In this document: piece after piece, positions 17,545 to 26,291 of the stretch
Layout: the number at the start of each line of letters is the position of its first letter
Position numbering within the stretch: the stretch's first letter is position 1
Assembly: GCF_039634785.1 (NCBI RefSeq)
Contig: NZ_JBBIAB010000003.1
Coordinates: 325,724-389,723, forward strand
DNA length: 64,000 nt
Origin: Tistrella mobilis
Lineage (GTDB): Bacteria; Pseudomonadota; Alphaproteobacteria; Tistrellales; Tistrellaceae
Direction: 5' to 3'
Notes under the pieces: model-generated
Seen by the model: the letters and a program-made list of their open reading frames with translations, nothing else
The model's database searches: none
What the model was told of the DNA's origin: nothing
Made by a program: the position numbers and the translations under genes

Positions 17545-19095
17545 ATGCGCGGATCGATCAGACATCATGCGGCCGCAGCTGTCATGGGTGCGGCTGCATT
17601 CCTGCCGGCAGCCCCGGCCGATGCCAAAAGCCTGGATTTCGACGTCACCGCCTACACCGACAACCAGACGCTGCATCCAAGCTTCTATTGCGAGCAGACC
17701 GGCGGGTCCAACACCACCCTCTCCTATCCCTACAAGCCGTCGGGCATCGAGTTCATGGGGACCACAGAGTCGGGCACATGCGACGTCTCGACCTATCTGG
17801 AACCGCACAGCGCCTTCAATTTCCACGCCATGGCCGGCAACACCAGCGCCCGGGAAATCTCCTATCAGATCAATCTCTACAATGATGAGATCGAGGGTAC
17901 CCAGATCACGCAGCAGGCGGCGCAGTTCTTCACCTACGGCAATGCGTCCTATGTGCTGAATTATGGCATCACCGACCTGCCGATGCCGTTCAACGACACC
18001 GCCTATCTCTATATCGGCAACGACCAGTCGGACTGGATGGCGGAACTGACCGGCAGCAGCGGCTATGCCGGCATCACCTTCGGTGATCTGCTCCTGCCCG
18101 CCGCGCATGATGCCGGCATGTTCCAGATTTCGGACAGCAACGCCGCCACCAGCAATCTGAAAGGGGTGTGCGGCACCAACGTGCCGGCCGAGTTCAACTT
18201 CCTGTGCCAGGAGGCGGAGTACGGCATAACCGCGCTTCAGAACGCATCGCTGACCCAGAAAGATGTGATTTACGACCAGCTGCGCATCGGCACCCGCTAT
18301 TTCGACATCCGCCCGGGCTATCCGATCGGCGATGCCAAGGCCAACGACACCAACACCACCCATATCCACAATTTCATCCCCGGCGCGCCGCTTGCCGGCA
18401 TGCTGGACGACGTCTCGCGCTTCCTGGGTGAACATACCGGCGAAATCGTCGTGCTGCGGATCCAGAGCAACGGCATCGATCACGGCTACTATCAATTCAT
18501 CTCCAGCACGGATCTGACCGCGGCGCTGGATCGCCATATTGCGGCCGGCATCGGCTATCGCCTGGTCGATGACCTCTCGACCCTCTCGGCCCAGACGCTG
18601 AAATCCGTCGTCGGCGCCGGCAAGCGGGTGATCGTGGTCTATGGCGCGGAGAAATCCGCGACCAACCCGAACGGCATTCCCGACATCAACGACAGCTATA
18701 ACGACAATGACTATCAGGCATCAATCCACAGCCCCACACCGGTCAACGGCGACGTTGCCACCACGCTGCAGGCCTGTTCCGGCGGTGGGGCCCAATACAC
18801 GCTGCTGCAATTGCAGAACACCGCCAGCGGCGCATTGGTGCCTTTCTACACCCAGATACAGTACTCGCCGCTGATCCTCGATGCAGCAGAGGTGATCGGC
18901 AACAGCGATTTCGGCAACATCCTGCAGGGCACCAAGCCCTGGTTCGATGCCGTCAACTATCCCTGGCTGCAGAGCAGCGACGCGCTGGCAGGGCTGGTCG
19001 CCTGCCACATGCCGGTGGTGATCCAGAACGATTTCGTGGATGTGGCCCTCAGCTCGCATGCGATCGGCCTGTCCAAATACCGCCACGACAACTGA
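17545..19095 (+). CDS. Secreted PLC-like phosphodiesterase-fold protein
   Basis: This 516-aa exported protein has a signal peptide (about 1-27, ending PADAKS). Residues about 28-170 form a beta-rich N-terminal domain. From about 175 the pattern LLLPAAHDAGMF and IGTRYFDIRPGYP, followed by THIHNFIPGAPL, matches the X-domain of phosphatidylinositol-specific phospholipase C. It supplies the two expected catalytic His residues (in AAHDAG and HIHNF). The C-terminal half also reads like this TIM barrel (EIVVLRIQSNGID). The wording is closer to fungal-type PLC-like phosphodiesterases. The substrate is unknown. ATG 17545 follows AAGGA. Confidence 0.75.
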   Translation: MRGSIRHHAAAAVMGAAAFLPAAPADAKSLDFDVTAYTDNQTLHPSFYCEQTGGSNTTLSYPYKPSGIEFMGTTESGTCDVSTYLEPHSAFNFHAMAGNTSAREISYQINLYNDEIEGTQITQQAAQFFTYGNASYVLNYGITDLPMPFNDTAYLYIGNDQSDWMAELTGSSGYAGITFGDLLLPAAHDAGMFQISDSNAATSNLKGVCGTNVPAEFNFLCQEAEYGITALQNASLTQKDVIYDQLRIGTRYFDIRPGYPIGDAKANDTNTTHIHNFIPGAPLAGMLDDVSRFLGEHTGEIVVLRIQSNGIDHGYYQFISSTDLTAALDRHIAAGIGYRLVDDLSTLSAQTLKSVVGAGKRVIVVYGAEKSATNPNGIPDINDSYNDNDYQASIHSPTPVNGDVATTLQACSGGGAQYTLLQLQNTASGALVPFYTQIQYSPLILDAAEVIGNSDFGNILQGTKPWFDAVNYPWLQSSDALAGLVACHMPVVIQNDFVDVALSSHAIGLSKYRHDN

Positions 19096-19101
19096 ACCGG
19101 G

Positions 19102-19141
19102 CACCGGTCCTGGTGGTCAGGGCCCGCCGTCAGGACCGGTG
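19102..19141. terminator. Bidirectional hairpin between convergent genes
   Basis: CACCGGTCCTG (19102-19112) pairs perfectly with CAGGACCGGTG (19131-19141) around an 18-nt loop. It sits between the stop codons of the PLC-like gene and the DUF6314 gene. No clear T-run follows, so it would act as an imperfect or factor-assisted terminator. Confidence 0.55.
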
Positions 19142-19573
19142 GCACCGGGTGATCGCGCGATAATCCTTGCGCGGTCCCCGCACCCGGATGTCGGTGGAAA
19201 AGGTCTGCGGCAGGTTCAGCCGGATGGTCGCCTCGTAAAGATCGGCGCCGCAGAGATGGCTGTCGGCCGCCTGCAGGCCGCCCGCGTCATCGGCCGCGAA
19301 ATCCAGCGTGACGAAGCGGGCGCCGGGGGTGGCGCCGTCGGCGAAATCGATCGCGATCCGGCCATCGCCCAGCAGCCGCCAGGTATAGGCGCGAAAGACA
19401 TCGAGCCGGCGGCCATCGGGCAGTTCCAGCGTGCCGGTCTCGCGATACTGCAACGCCCTGCGGTCGTCGCCGGGGGTGAACACCGCCTCGCCGCTCATCC
19501 GGCCCTGATCGGGGATCTCTCGCGCCAGCCGCCAGAGCCCGGCCAGGCCTGCAAAGGCCGCCGCCACATCCAC
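19130..19573 (-). CDS. DUF6314 family protein
   Basis: This 147-aa protein has a lipocalin-like beta pattern: LAGLWRLAREIPDQGRMSGE, YRETGTLELPDGR, AYTWRLLGDG, and a C-terminal HLCGADLYEATIRL plus VRGPRKDYRAITRC. These phrases are those of DUF6314, a small family often found beside or fused to flavin monooxygenases. It begins 5 bp after the stop of the monooxygenase gene and is evidently its operon partner. The function is unknown; a helper role for the monooxygenase is inference. Confidence 0.8.
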   Translation of the reverse strand: MDVAAAFAGLAGLWRLAREIPDQGRMSGEAVFTPGDDRRALQYRETGTLELPDGRRLDVFRAYTWRLLGDGRIAIDFADGATPGARFVTLDFAADDAGGLQAADSHLCGADLYEATIRLNLPQTFSTDIRVRGPRKDYRAITRCHRS

Positions 19574-19578
19574 CCGTT

Positions 19579-21132
19579 TCAGTCCTCCTGCAGCCGACCG
19601 GCCCCTTCGTGGCCGAACACGTCCTGACCGAACAGCACCGCCACTTCGGCCAGGGTGCCGAGGGCGATGTCTGGCCGGGCATGCCGGCCGCTCAGCCGAT
19701 ATTGCGCCGGAAGCACCGGTCCATGCCAGAGGAAGCGGCCGAGCGCTGTGCCGTCATGAAGCAGATCGGGCATCACCCCCAGCTTTTCCGCCAGCGCATC
19801 ACACATGGCGGGATAGTCGGCATGGGGGAATTGCGGCCGCGGCCGGGCATCGCGGATCGCCCGTTCCGCGGCAACGGCGCGCTCCAGGTCGAACGGATCG
19901 GGCCGGGGCAGTTTACCCGCCAGCACCGCCGCCGCCCAGCGGGCCTGAAGCTCCATCACCCCGAAATAGGGGCCGCGATACATGCCCACGAAGGCCAGAT
20001 CGGGCACGCCCTCAGGGAAGACGCAATGGCCGAGCAGAACCGGCTGCAGCCGGTCATGAGGGTCGTGGCCGATCGCCTCCAGAATGCCTGGGGCCAGCAT
20101 GGCGAGGGAGGGGCGGTAGCCGGTGGCGCAGATCAGCACGTCGAACCGGCTCTCGCGCCCGCCTTCCTGCAGGGTGAGCCTGGCCGGGTCGAAATCCGCC
20201 GCCCGCGCCAGCTCCAGCCGGCCCGACCGCACCGCCGCCGGCAGGGCATCCGAGATCACCATCGGCGCCGCCAGATCGTCCTCGGGCACATCGAGCAGCG
20301 GGTGCAAAAGGCGCTGATCACCGGCGATGCCGTCGAGCCAGGACCAGCGTTCCCGCCCGGCCGTCGCCCCGTCCAGCGCGGCCAGACGCTGGGCCCGGGC
20401 ACGAGAATTGATCACCAGATCCATCGGCAGGCGCAGACGGACGCGGTCGTCGCCGGCATCGGCCGGCACGAAGCCTGCCTCGGGCAGCACCGGCACCGCC
20501 CGCGGCACATACCAGGCCGGCCGGCGCATCAGCATCACCGTGCGCTCGGCCACCCCGGCAATCTCGGCGGCGATGTCGGCCCCGGAAAAGGCGCTGCCCA
20601 GCACCGCCACCCGCTTTCCGGCAAAGGCGGCCGGGTCCCGATAGGCGGCGGCATGCATCACCGGCCCGCCGATCGTCAGCCCCTGGGGCATCAGCGCTTC
20701 GGCAAAGACGCCCGAGGCCACGATCACCGCATCGGTGTCGTGGGTCTCGATCCGTCCGTCCGCTTCGACCATCAGGCGGAAACCGGGGGTGCGCGGGATC
20801 ACCGCCATCACCCGGTGGCCGGGGCGGATCGCCTCGTCCAGGCCGAAACGGGCAGCATAGCCGGCAAGATAGGCGGCAACCCGCCGCCCCTCGGGGAAAA
20901 GCGGCGTGGTCCGGTCGTGGGGATGGTCGGAAAAGACGCAGCTGTAGCGCGACAGATTGGTGCGGAGACTGTTCCAGACCAGACCGGGTTCTGTCCACAA
21001 CCCGCCCGGCCGGTCCTTGGCTTCGAAGGCGACCGCTTCCAGCCCCTCTTCGCGCGCGGATTTGAGCGCGGCAAGACCTGCGGGCCCCGCCCCGATGATC
21101 GCGACCCTGCGTGCCAACTGCCCGTCCCTCAT
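19579..21132 (-). CDS. Flavin-containing monooxygenase-like oxidoreductase
   Basis: This is a 517-aa FAD/NADPH enzyme. The N-terminal FAD-binding motif is VAIIGAGPAGLAALKSA and the internal NADPH motif is VAVLGSAFSGADIAAEIAG. The segment HAAAYRDPAAFAGKRV between them resembles the FMO signature. Family members oxygenate N, S or carbonyl groups. The frame can be extended to a TTG at 21168, but ATG 21132 gives a start just before the FAD motif; neither has a strong ribosome site. DUF6314 follows at 5 bp on the same strand. Confidence 0.83.
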   Translation of the reverse strand: MRDGQLARRVAIIGAGPAGLAALKSAREEGLEAVAFEAKDRPGGLWTEPGLVWNSLRTNLSRYSCVFSDHPHDRTTPLFPEGRRVAAYLAGYAARFGLDEAIRPGHRVMAVIPRTPGFRLMVEADGRIETHDTDAVIVASGVFAEALMPQGLTIGGPVMHAAAYRDPAAFAGKRVAVLGSAFSGADIAAEIAGVAERTVMLMRRPAWYVPRAVPVLPEAGFVPADAGDDRVRLRLPMDLVINSRARAQRLAALDGATAGRERWSWLDGIAGDQRLLHPLLDVPEDDLAAPMVISDALPAAVRSGRLELARAADFDPARLTLQEGGRESRFDVLICATGYRPSLAMLAPGILEAIGHDPHDRLQPVLLGHCVFPEGVPDLAFVGMYRGPYFGVMELQARWAAAVLAGKLPRPDPFDLERAVAAERAIRDARPRPQFPHADYPAMCDALAEKLGVMPDLLHDGTALGRFLWHGPVLPAQYRLSGRHARPDIALGTLAEVAVLFGQDVFGHEGAGRLQED

Positions 21133-21260
21133 CCCTCGGTCGATGCCGTGTCCGGAAACCTCCGCCAAAAATCAGAGAGCCTGATCCTGAGGCGCGATCA
21201 TCCGTGAACGATCATAAACCAGACGTCGCCAGAGATGCGAGAGCCGAGGGACGGGAAAGT

Positions 21261-21479
21261 TCAGCCGAGGCGCGCCAGGATCTGATCCTCGGCCACGGTG
21301 TCGCCCTCCGCGACCAGGATTTCGGTTACGGTGCCGTCCACCGGCGCATTGACCGGGATCTCCATCTTCATCGATTCCAGGATCAGGATCGGCTCGTCGG
21401 CCGCAACCCGGCCGCCGGCCGGCACCTCGATCTTCCACACCTTGCCGGCGATCTCGCTGCGGATCACTGTGTCAGCCAT
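21261..21479 (-). CDS. Biotin carboxyl carrier protein (single biotinyl domain)
   Basis: This 72-aa protein consists only of a biotinyl/lipoyl domain, with the biotinylation site ESMKMEIPV (the second Lys-flanked Met motif, MKM). It lacks the Pro/Ala-rich N-terminal part of AccB. It follows the biotin carboxylase gene on the minus strand at 49 bp and is presumably carboxylated by it. ATG 21479 follows GGAGACGTGCC. Confidence 0.9.
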   Translation of the reverse strand: MADTVIRSEIAGKVWKIEVPAGGRVAADEPILILESMKMEIPVNAPVDGTVTEILVAEGDTVAEDQILARLG

Positions 21480-21528
21480 GGCACGTCTCCTCATTTCTTC
21501 TGGGGGGATAGTCTCTTCAAGCGGCCGG

Positions 21529-22872
21529 TCAGGACGCCAGGATCTCGGCCGTCAACCCGGTATGGACCCGACCGGCGCGGAAGGCCGGATGGCCGATGGC
21601 CCGGCGCAGGAAGGGGATGTTGGTCCGGATGCCTTCGATGACGAAGCCCGCCAGGGCGGCATCCAACCGGTCCAGCGCCTCGTCGCGGGTGGCGCCGCGC
21701 GCGATCACCTTGGCGACCAGCGGATCGTAGAACGGCGTCACCCGGCCGCCCTCGCGATAGCCGGAATAGACCCGGACGGCCTCGGCGACGGGGGGCACGA
21801 AGCGGGTCAGCCGGCCGGCCGAGGGCAGGAAGCGCACGGGATCTTCGGCATAGACGCGGGCCTGCACGGCATGGCCGCGCGCCTCGGGCCGTCGGGGCAG
21901 AACCTGGTCCAGCGGCTCGCCCAGGGCCAGGCGGATCTGGGCGGCGACGATGTCGGTGCCGGTCACCTCCTCGGTGACGGCGTGTTCCACCTGCAACCGG
22001 GTGTTGACCTCCAGGAAGGCGAAACCCGTGCCCTCTTCCCACAACATCTCGACCGTGCCGAGATTGTCGTAGCCGAGCGCCCCCATCATGCCGGCGATGC
22101 GATCGCCCAGTGCCCCGACCTCGGCCCGGTCGAGCCCGGGGGCCGGCGCCTCCTCGATCACCTTCTGGTGGCGGCGCTGCAGCGAGCAGTCCCGTTCGGA
22201 CAGGCAGACCGCCCCGCCCCGGCCATCGGCCAGGATCTGGAATTCCACATGGCGCGGCCGTTCCATCAGCCGCTCCAGATAGATCTCGGCCGAGCCGAAA
22301 CTGCGCGCGGCCATGGTCCGCGCCCGCTCCAGCGCCTTGTCGAGTTCCGCCGCATCGCGCGCCGCCAGCATGCCGATGCCGCCGCCGCCCTGGGCGGGCT
22401 TGACCAGCACCGGATAGCCGATGGCATCGGCGGCGGCACGGGCCTCGGCCGCGTCCGCGCCCAGAAGGCCGCTGCTCGCCCCCATCGGCATGCCCTGTCC
22501 TGCCATCAACCTGCGGGCTCCGGTCTTGTGGCCCATCGCTTCCAGCCAGCGGGCATCGGGACCGATGAAGCAGAGCCCGGCCGCGCGCACCGCGGTGGCG
22601 AAGGCGGGGTTTTCCGACAGGAAGCCATAGCCCGGATGCACCGCGGTCGCCCCGGTGGCGGCCGCCGCCTCCAGCAGTTTCGGGATCGACAGATAGCTGT
22701 CGGCCGGCGTCTCGCCGCCCAGCGCATAGACGTCGTCGGCCAGGTCCAGCCATGCCCCCTCGGCATCGGCATCGGAATGGACCACCGCCACGCCCAGCCC
22801 CAGGCGCCGGCAGCTTTCGATGACGCGCGGCACCACCGCGCCCCGATTGGCGATCAGGACCTTGGCAGACAT
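21529..22872 (-). CDS. Biotin carboxylase (AccC-like)
   Basis: This 447-aa ATP-grasp enzyme has KVLIANRGAVVPRVIESCRR at the N-terminus, PVLVKPAQGGGGIGM (the glycine-rich ATP loop) and EVNTRLQVEHAVTEEVTG. It carboxylates the biotin of the carrier protein encoded next. No carboxyltransferase subunit is nearby, so the acceptor (acetyl-, propionyl-, methylcrotonyl-CoA or other) cannot be told. Usual housekeeping AccC wording is slightly altered (ANRGAVVPR in place of ANRGEIALR), suggesting a specialised carboxylase. An AAACGTTT palindrome lies about 26 bp upstream of the start. Confidence 0.88.
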   Translation of the reverse strand: MSAKVLIANRGAVVPRVIESCRRLGLGVAVVHSDADAEGAWLDLADDVYALGGETPADSYLSIPKLLEAAAATGATAVHPGYGFLSENPAFATAVRAAGLCFIGPDARWLEAMGHKTGARRLMAGQGMPMGASSGLLGADAAEARAAADAIGYPVLVKPAQGGGGIGMLAARDAAELDKALERARTMAARSFGSAEIYLERLMERPRHVEFQILADGRGGAVCLSERDCSLQRRHQKVIEEAPAPGLDRAEVGALGDRIAGMMGALGYDNLGTVEMLWEEGTGFAFLEVNTRLQVEHAVTEEVTGTDIVAAQIRLALGEPLDQVLPRRPEARGHAVQARVYAEDPVRFLPSAGRLTRFVPPVAEAVRVYSGYREGGRVTPFYDPLVAKVIARGATRDEALDRLDAALAGFVIEGIRTNIPFLRRAIGHPAFRAGRVHTGLTAEILAS

Positions 22873-22890
22873 GGGCGTTTCCCCGGCAGA

Positions 22891-22910
22891 TTATTTTAAA
22901 CGTTTGTTTG
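22891..22910. promoter_or_regulatory. AAACGTTT palindromic site upstream of biotin carboxylase
   Basis: AAACGTTT (22898-22905) lies in an AT-rich patch just upstream of the biotin carboxylase start. Sixteen of 20 bases agree with 14648-14667 before the candidate small RNA. It is probably an operator for a regulator not encoded here. The regulator family is not deducible from the site alone. Confidence 0.4.
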
Positions 22911-22989
22911 TCTTGAGAGGCTAGCCCATGCCCCGGGGTGAGACAAGCGCGATCCCCATCCCGCCACCGCCGGAATTGACAGAGAATAT

Positions 22990-23007
22990 GTTATGTTATT
23001 ACATTGC
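22990..23007 (+). promoter_or_regulatory. Zur-like box before the DUF1826 gene
   Basis: GTTATGTTATTACATTGC matches about 15 of 18 bases of the alphaproteobacterial Zur consensus GTTATGTTATAACATAAC. It ends four bases before the chosen start codon (23012). Zinc-loaded Zur here would block transcription, so the gene is probably induced by zinc starvation (inference). Confidence 0.6.
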
Positions 23008-23011
23008 TCTT

Positions 23012-23701
23012 ATGATCGATGCCACCGCCCTCCCCCATCCGGTTCCGCCCGGGGTCGCCATCCTGCATCCGCATGCAGGGGCGGCCTCGGCCCCGCTGCG
23101 CGCGCGACCGCCGCATCTGCCCGGCGTGGCGGTCACCGGCTGCGACCGGGCGCCGGGGCTGGCGCTGACCCTGCGCGACACCGCGATCGGCATCTGGTGG
23201 CGGGATCCGCCGCCGGTGGTGGCACTGCTGGATCAGGCCGCGGATGCCGCCCTGCCCGACGGGCGGCTGACCGTCGGGGCGGATCCCGCAATGATCGCCG
23301 CGGCCGCGGAGGACCTGGTCGGCACCGGCGGTCTGGCACTGCCGACGGCGCAGGCGCTGATCGCCGACCTGACCCAGGTGCTGACGCGCTTCGCCGCCGT
23401 CTCGCGGGCCCGTCATCTGGCGATCCGGCTGGAGGTGGTCTCGGGCCCCGCCTGCAGGCGCTTTCATCAGGACCATGTCCGGGCGCGGCTGCTGTGCAGC
23501 TATCGCGGCCCCGGCACAGAGCTGGCCCCACAGACGGTGGACAGGGATGCCGGGCCGGCGGCCCTGTGCCTCGGCACCGGCCATGTGGCGGTGCTGCGCG
23601 GCCATCGCCACCCGCTGGGCGCCGGCCGGGTGCTGCACCGGTCGCCCCAGGGGGTGAGCGCCCCCCGGCTGCTGCTGGCGGCCGATGCCGACCCGGACTG
23701 A
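23012..23701 (+). CDS. DUF1826 domain-containing protein, probably zinc-regulated
   Basis: This 229-aa protein has the DUF1826 core RLEVVSGPACRRFHQDHVRA, then RLLCSYRGPGTEL, with conserved His, Asp and Cys residues that could bind metal. To my knowledge DUF1826 genes recur beside zinc-starvation genes such as COG0523 GTPases, though none is next to this one. The frame extends upstream to 22928, but that would place the Zur-like box inside the coding region. ATG 23012 is preferred. It has no Shine-Dalgarno and the box ends at -5, so the mRNA may be nearly leaderless. Confidence 0.75.
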   Translation: MIDATALPHPVPPGVAILHPHAGAASAPLRARPPHLPGVAVTGCDRAPGLALTLRDTAIGIWWRDPPPVVALLDQAADAALPDGRLTVGADPAMIAAAAEDLVGTGGLALPTAQALIADLTQVLTRFAAVSRARHLAIRLEVVSGPACRRFHQDHVRARLLCSYRGPGTELAPQTVDRDAGPAALCLGTGHVAVLRGHRHPLGAGRVLHRSPQGVSAPRLLLAADADPD

Positions 23702-23788
23702 AGCTGTTCCCCCGACTGCAGCTGTCAGTTGATCCGGGGCACCGGCTTCCCGAAAATGGCGGGGTCCGCCATCCAGGAAGGCCCCGGC

Positions 23789-24610
23789 ATGAGTACCGCC
23801 CACGCACGGACGACGGCCCACAAGGCCGCCTCTTTCGGCGACCTGCTGCGCGACTGGCGCCAGCGCCGCCGGTTGAGCCAGCTGGCGCTGGCCAGCGAGG
23901 CCGAGATTTCCACCCGCCATCTCAGCTTCATGGAGACCGGCCGCGCCATGCCGAGCCGGACCATGGTCCTCAGGCTGGCCGAACAGCTGGAGGTGCCGCT
24001 GCGCGAGCGCAACGAGCTGCTGGTGGCGGCCGGCCATGCCCCGGAATTCGTCGAACGCCGGCTGGACGATCCGGCACTCGGCCCTGCCCGCCGGGCGGTC
24101 GAGCTGGTGCTGAAGGCCCATGAGCCCTTCCCCGCGATCGCGCTGGACCGGCACTGGACGATCATCGCCACCAATGATGCGGTGGCGCCGATACTGGAAG
24201 GGGTGGCGCCGCATCTTCTGACTGGCGCCATCAATGTGATGCGGCTGTCGCTGCACCCGGAAGGGCTGGCGCCGCGGATCCTGAACCTGGCCGAGGTCCG
24301 CGCCCATCTGCTCGACCGGCTGCGCCGGCAGATCGACATGAGCGCCGACCCGGTGCTGATCGATCTGATGGCCGAGGTGAAATCCTGGCCGGCGCCGATC
24401 CATATCGCAACCGCCGCCCTCGCCCACGACCCCTATGGCGGGCTGGTGGTGCCGGTGAAGCTGGCGAGCCCGGCCGGCCCGCTCACCCTGTTCAGCACCA
24501 CCACCGTCTTCGGCTCGCCGCTCGACATCACGCTTGCCGAACTTGCGATCGAGACCTTCTTTCCCGGCGATGAAGCGACGGCCCGGGCCTTCCGCGGTCA
24601 GCGCCCGTAG
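23789..24610 (+). CDS. XRE-family regulator with MmyB-like C-terminal domain
   Basis: This 273-aa protein has an HTH_31-type DNA-binding domain (FGDLLRDWRQRRRLSQLALA, then EISTRHLSFMETGRAMPSR, about residues 13-65). An MmyB-like ligand-binding domain follows (AIALDRHWTIIATND, then LGSPLDITLAELAIETFFP-type end, here GSPLDITLAELAIE). ATG 23789 follows AGGAAGG; the frame upstream to 23729 lacks a ribosome site. The ligand is unknown; MmyB-type domains are thought to bind fatty acids. Its 3' end overlaps a convergent gene by 13 bp. Confidence 0.87.
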   Translation: MSTAHARTTAHKAASFGDLLRDWRQRRRLSQLALASEAEISTRHLSFMETGRAMPSRTMVLRLAEQLEVPLRERNELLVAAGHAPEFVERRLDDPALGPARRAVELVLKAHEPFPAIALDRHWTIIATNDAVAPILEGVAPHLLTGAINVMRLSLHPEGLAPRILNLAEVRAHLLDRLRRQIDMSADPVLIDLMAEVKSWPAPIHIATAALAHDPYGGLVVPVKLASPAGPLTLFSTTTVFGSPLDITLAELAIETFFPGDEATARAFRGQRP

Positions 24611-25164
24611 CGCACCTCCAGCACGGCCTTGCCCAGCGCATGGGCGTTGGCGAAAAAGCCGATCAGCGCCGGCATGGCCTCGGGCGTCGCCACCGGCAGG
24701 GCCTCGATGCCCAGCGCCGTCAGCGTGAAGACATAGCGATGCTCGCGCCCCTCGGGCGGGCAGGCGCCGCCATAGCCGGGGACGCCGAAATCGGTGCGGG
24801 TTTCGACCGCACCGGCGGGCAGGCGTGTGGCATCGCCCGAGGCGCCGGTATCGAGGCCCTGCGCATCGGCCGGGATATTCGCCACCACCCAATGGGTCCA
24901 GCCGATACCGGTGGGGGCATCCGGATCATGCGCCGTCAGCACGAAGCTTCGGGTGCCCGCGGGCGCCCCCTCCCAGGTCAGCGCCGGAGACCGGTTGCCG
25001 CCGTCGCAGCCGAAGCCGTATGCGGCCGACAGCACCTGCGCGGCCGGCATCCGGCCATCGGGCATGTCGGGGCTGGTCAGGCGGAAGTCGCCGGCCGATG
25101 CAGGCATGGCGATCAGGGCCGCCATGGCGGCGGCTGCGACGGCGGAACAGATCCTGGCAGGCAT
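24598..25164 (-). CDS. Exported PEBP family protein (YbhB/YbcL-like)
   Basis: This 188-aa protein has a signal peptide (to about residue 24, MPASAGDF). The phosphatidylethanolamine-binding-protein fold is shown by GGNRSPALTWEGAPAGTRSF, TAHDPDAPTGIGWTHWVVAN and GYGGACPPEGREHRYVFTL. These carry the Asp-Pro-Asp and His ligand-pocket residues of the family. ATG 25164 has GAGG at nine bases. The role of bacterial PEBPs is unclear. The gene is monocistronic, convergent with the XRE gene. Confidence 0.9.
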   Translation of the reverse strand: MPARICSAVAAAAMAALIAMPASAGDFRLTSPDMPDGRMPAAQVLSAAYGFGCDGGNRSPALTWEGAPAGTRSFVLTAHDPDAPTGIGWTHWVVANIPADAQGLDTGASGDATRLPAGAVETRTDFGVPGYGGACPPEGREHRYVFTLTALGIEALPVATPEAMPALIGFFANAHALGKAVLEVRYGR

Positions 25165-25260
25165 GGGGGAGCACCTCACAGCGGGTTGTCATACTCGCGA
25201 TGGTGCCCGTACATGCATGCCGTCGCGCGCCCGATCCGATCGTATCGCGTGCCGATCCGA

Positions 25261-26139
25261 TCAGGCCGAGAGACGTGTCGGGGCCGGGGTCGGGGCCGAG
25301 GTCGGAGTCGGGGTCGGGGCCGGTACCGGCTCGGTCTGGTCGCGGATCGCTGCGGGCGGGTGGCCGAAGCGCTGGCGGAAACGGGCGGCGAAGCGCGAGG
25401 GGCTGTCATAGCCGACCAGGGCCGCGACGGTCGCCACCGGCTGGTCGGTCACCTGCAGCAGCATCAGCGCATGGGCCATGCGGGTCTCGGTCACCAGATC
25501 GGTGAGCGAGGTGCCCTCGGCCGCCAGCCTGCGGCGCAGTGTCGCCTCGCTCATGGCAAGCTGCGAGGCCACCTCCGCCGCCCGCCAGGGGGCCGCCAGA
25601 TCGCCTGCGACCAGGACGCGGATCCGCTGCGCGATGGCCGGCGGCACCGGCGGCGGGAAGGCACCGCCATGATGGGCGATCCAGCCCAGAACCTCGCGCA
25701 TCCGCTGCACGGCCACGGTTTCCGGCACCGCGGCCGGATCGGCGACCGCCGCCCGCGCCCGCTCATAGGCTTCCAGAAAATCCGGCGCCATGGCCGGGAT
25801 GGCGAGGGCTCGGGCAATCGGCCGCACGGCGTCGGGCACCGCGAAGCCCGCGATCACGGCCTGATCGATGACCAGGAAATCGGCGGCATAAACCCCGCCG
25901 TCAGGCCGGTTGACCACGTCGAAGACCTCGCCGCCCGCAATCGCCGCCGCCCCGCCGGCCGGGATCACCGTCTCGGTCCCGGCCGCGCGCAACAGCTTGA
26001 GACCGCGGCGGACCACCATCAGGGTCGGCTGATCGACCGCGATCCGGGTCAGCAGCAATTCCCGGCGCTGCAGCACCCGGGCGATCACCCCCACCCCGTT
26101 GCGCAGAATCACCCGGCGATCCGTCAGCATGTCTTTCAC
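25261..26139 (-). CDS. AraC family transcriptional regulator
   Basis: This 292-aa regulator has an N-terminal sensor domain of about 165 residues. Two C-terminal HTH motifs follow (APWRAAEVASQLAMSEATLR and QPVATVAALVGYDSPSRFAA, then FRQRFGHPPAAIR). The tail after the DNA-binding domain is a Pro/Thr low-complexity run (APTPTPTSAPTPAPT) from a short GGxxGGGxxG-type DNA repeat at 25275-25330. It is divergent from an EamA transporter gene 152 bp away, which is its likely target (inference). Confidence 0.9.
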   Translation of the reverse strand: MKDMLTDRRVILRNGVGVIARVLQRRELLLTRIAVDQPTLMVVRRGLKLLRAAGTETVIPAGGAAAIAGGEVFDVVNRPDGGVYAADFLVIDQAVIAGFAVPDAVRPIARALAIPAMAPDFLEAYERARAAVADPAAVPETVAVQRMREVLGWIAHHGGAFPPPVPPAIAQRIRVLVAGDLAAPWRAAEVASQLAMSEATLRRRLAAEGTSLTDLVTETRMAHALMLLQVTDQPVATVAALVGYDSPSRFAARFRQRFGHPPAAIRDQTEPVPAPTPTPTSAPTPAPTRLSA

Positions 26140-26291
26140 CTCTCACCGCGCCTGCGATCGCCCCGGGGCGTGGCGACGGGGCTTCCCGTGCACGCCCGGC
26201 GCGCTATGCTGCGACCCCGACGAGATCCCTTGCCCGGGCCGATGCTGTCCGGACAGTCTTCCCCCGCCGGCACCGGCTTCGCAAGGCTTGC

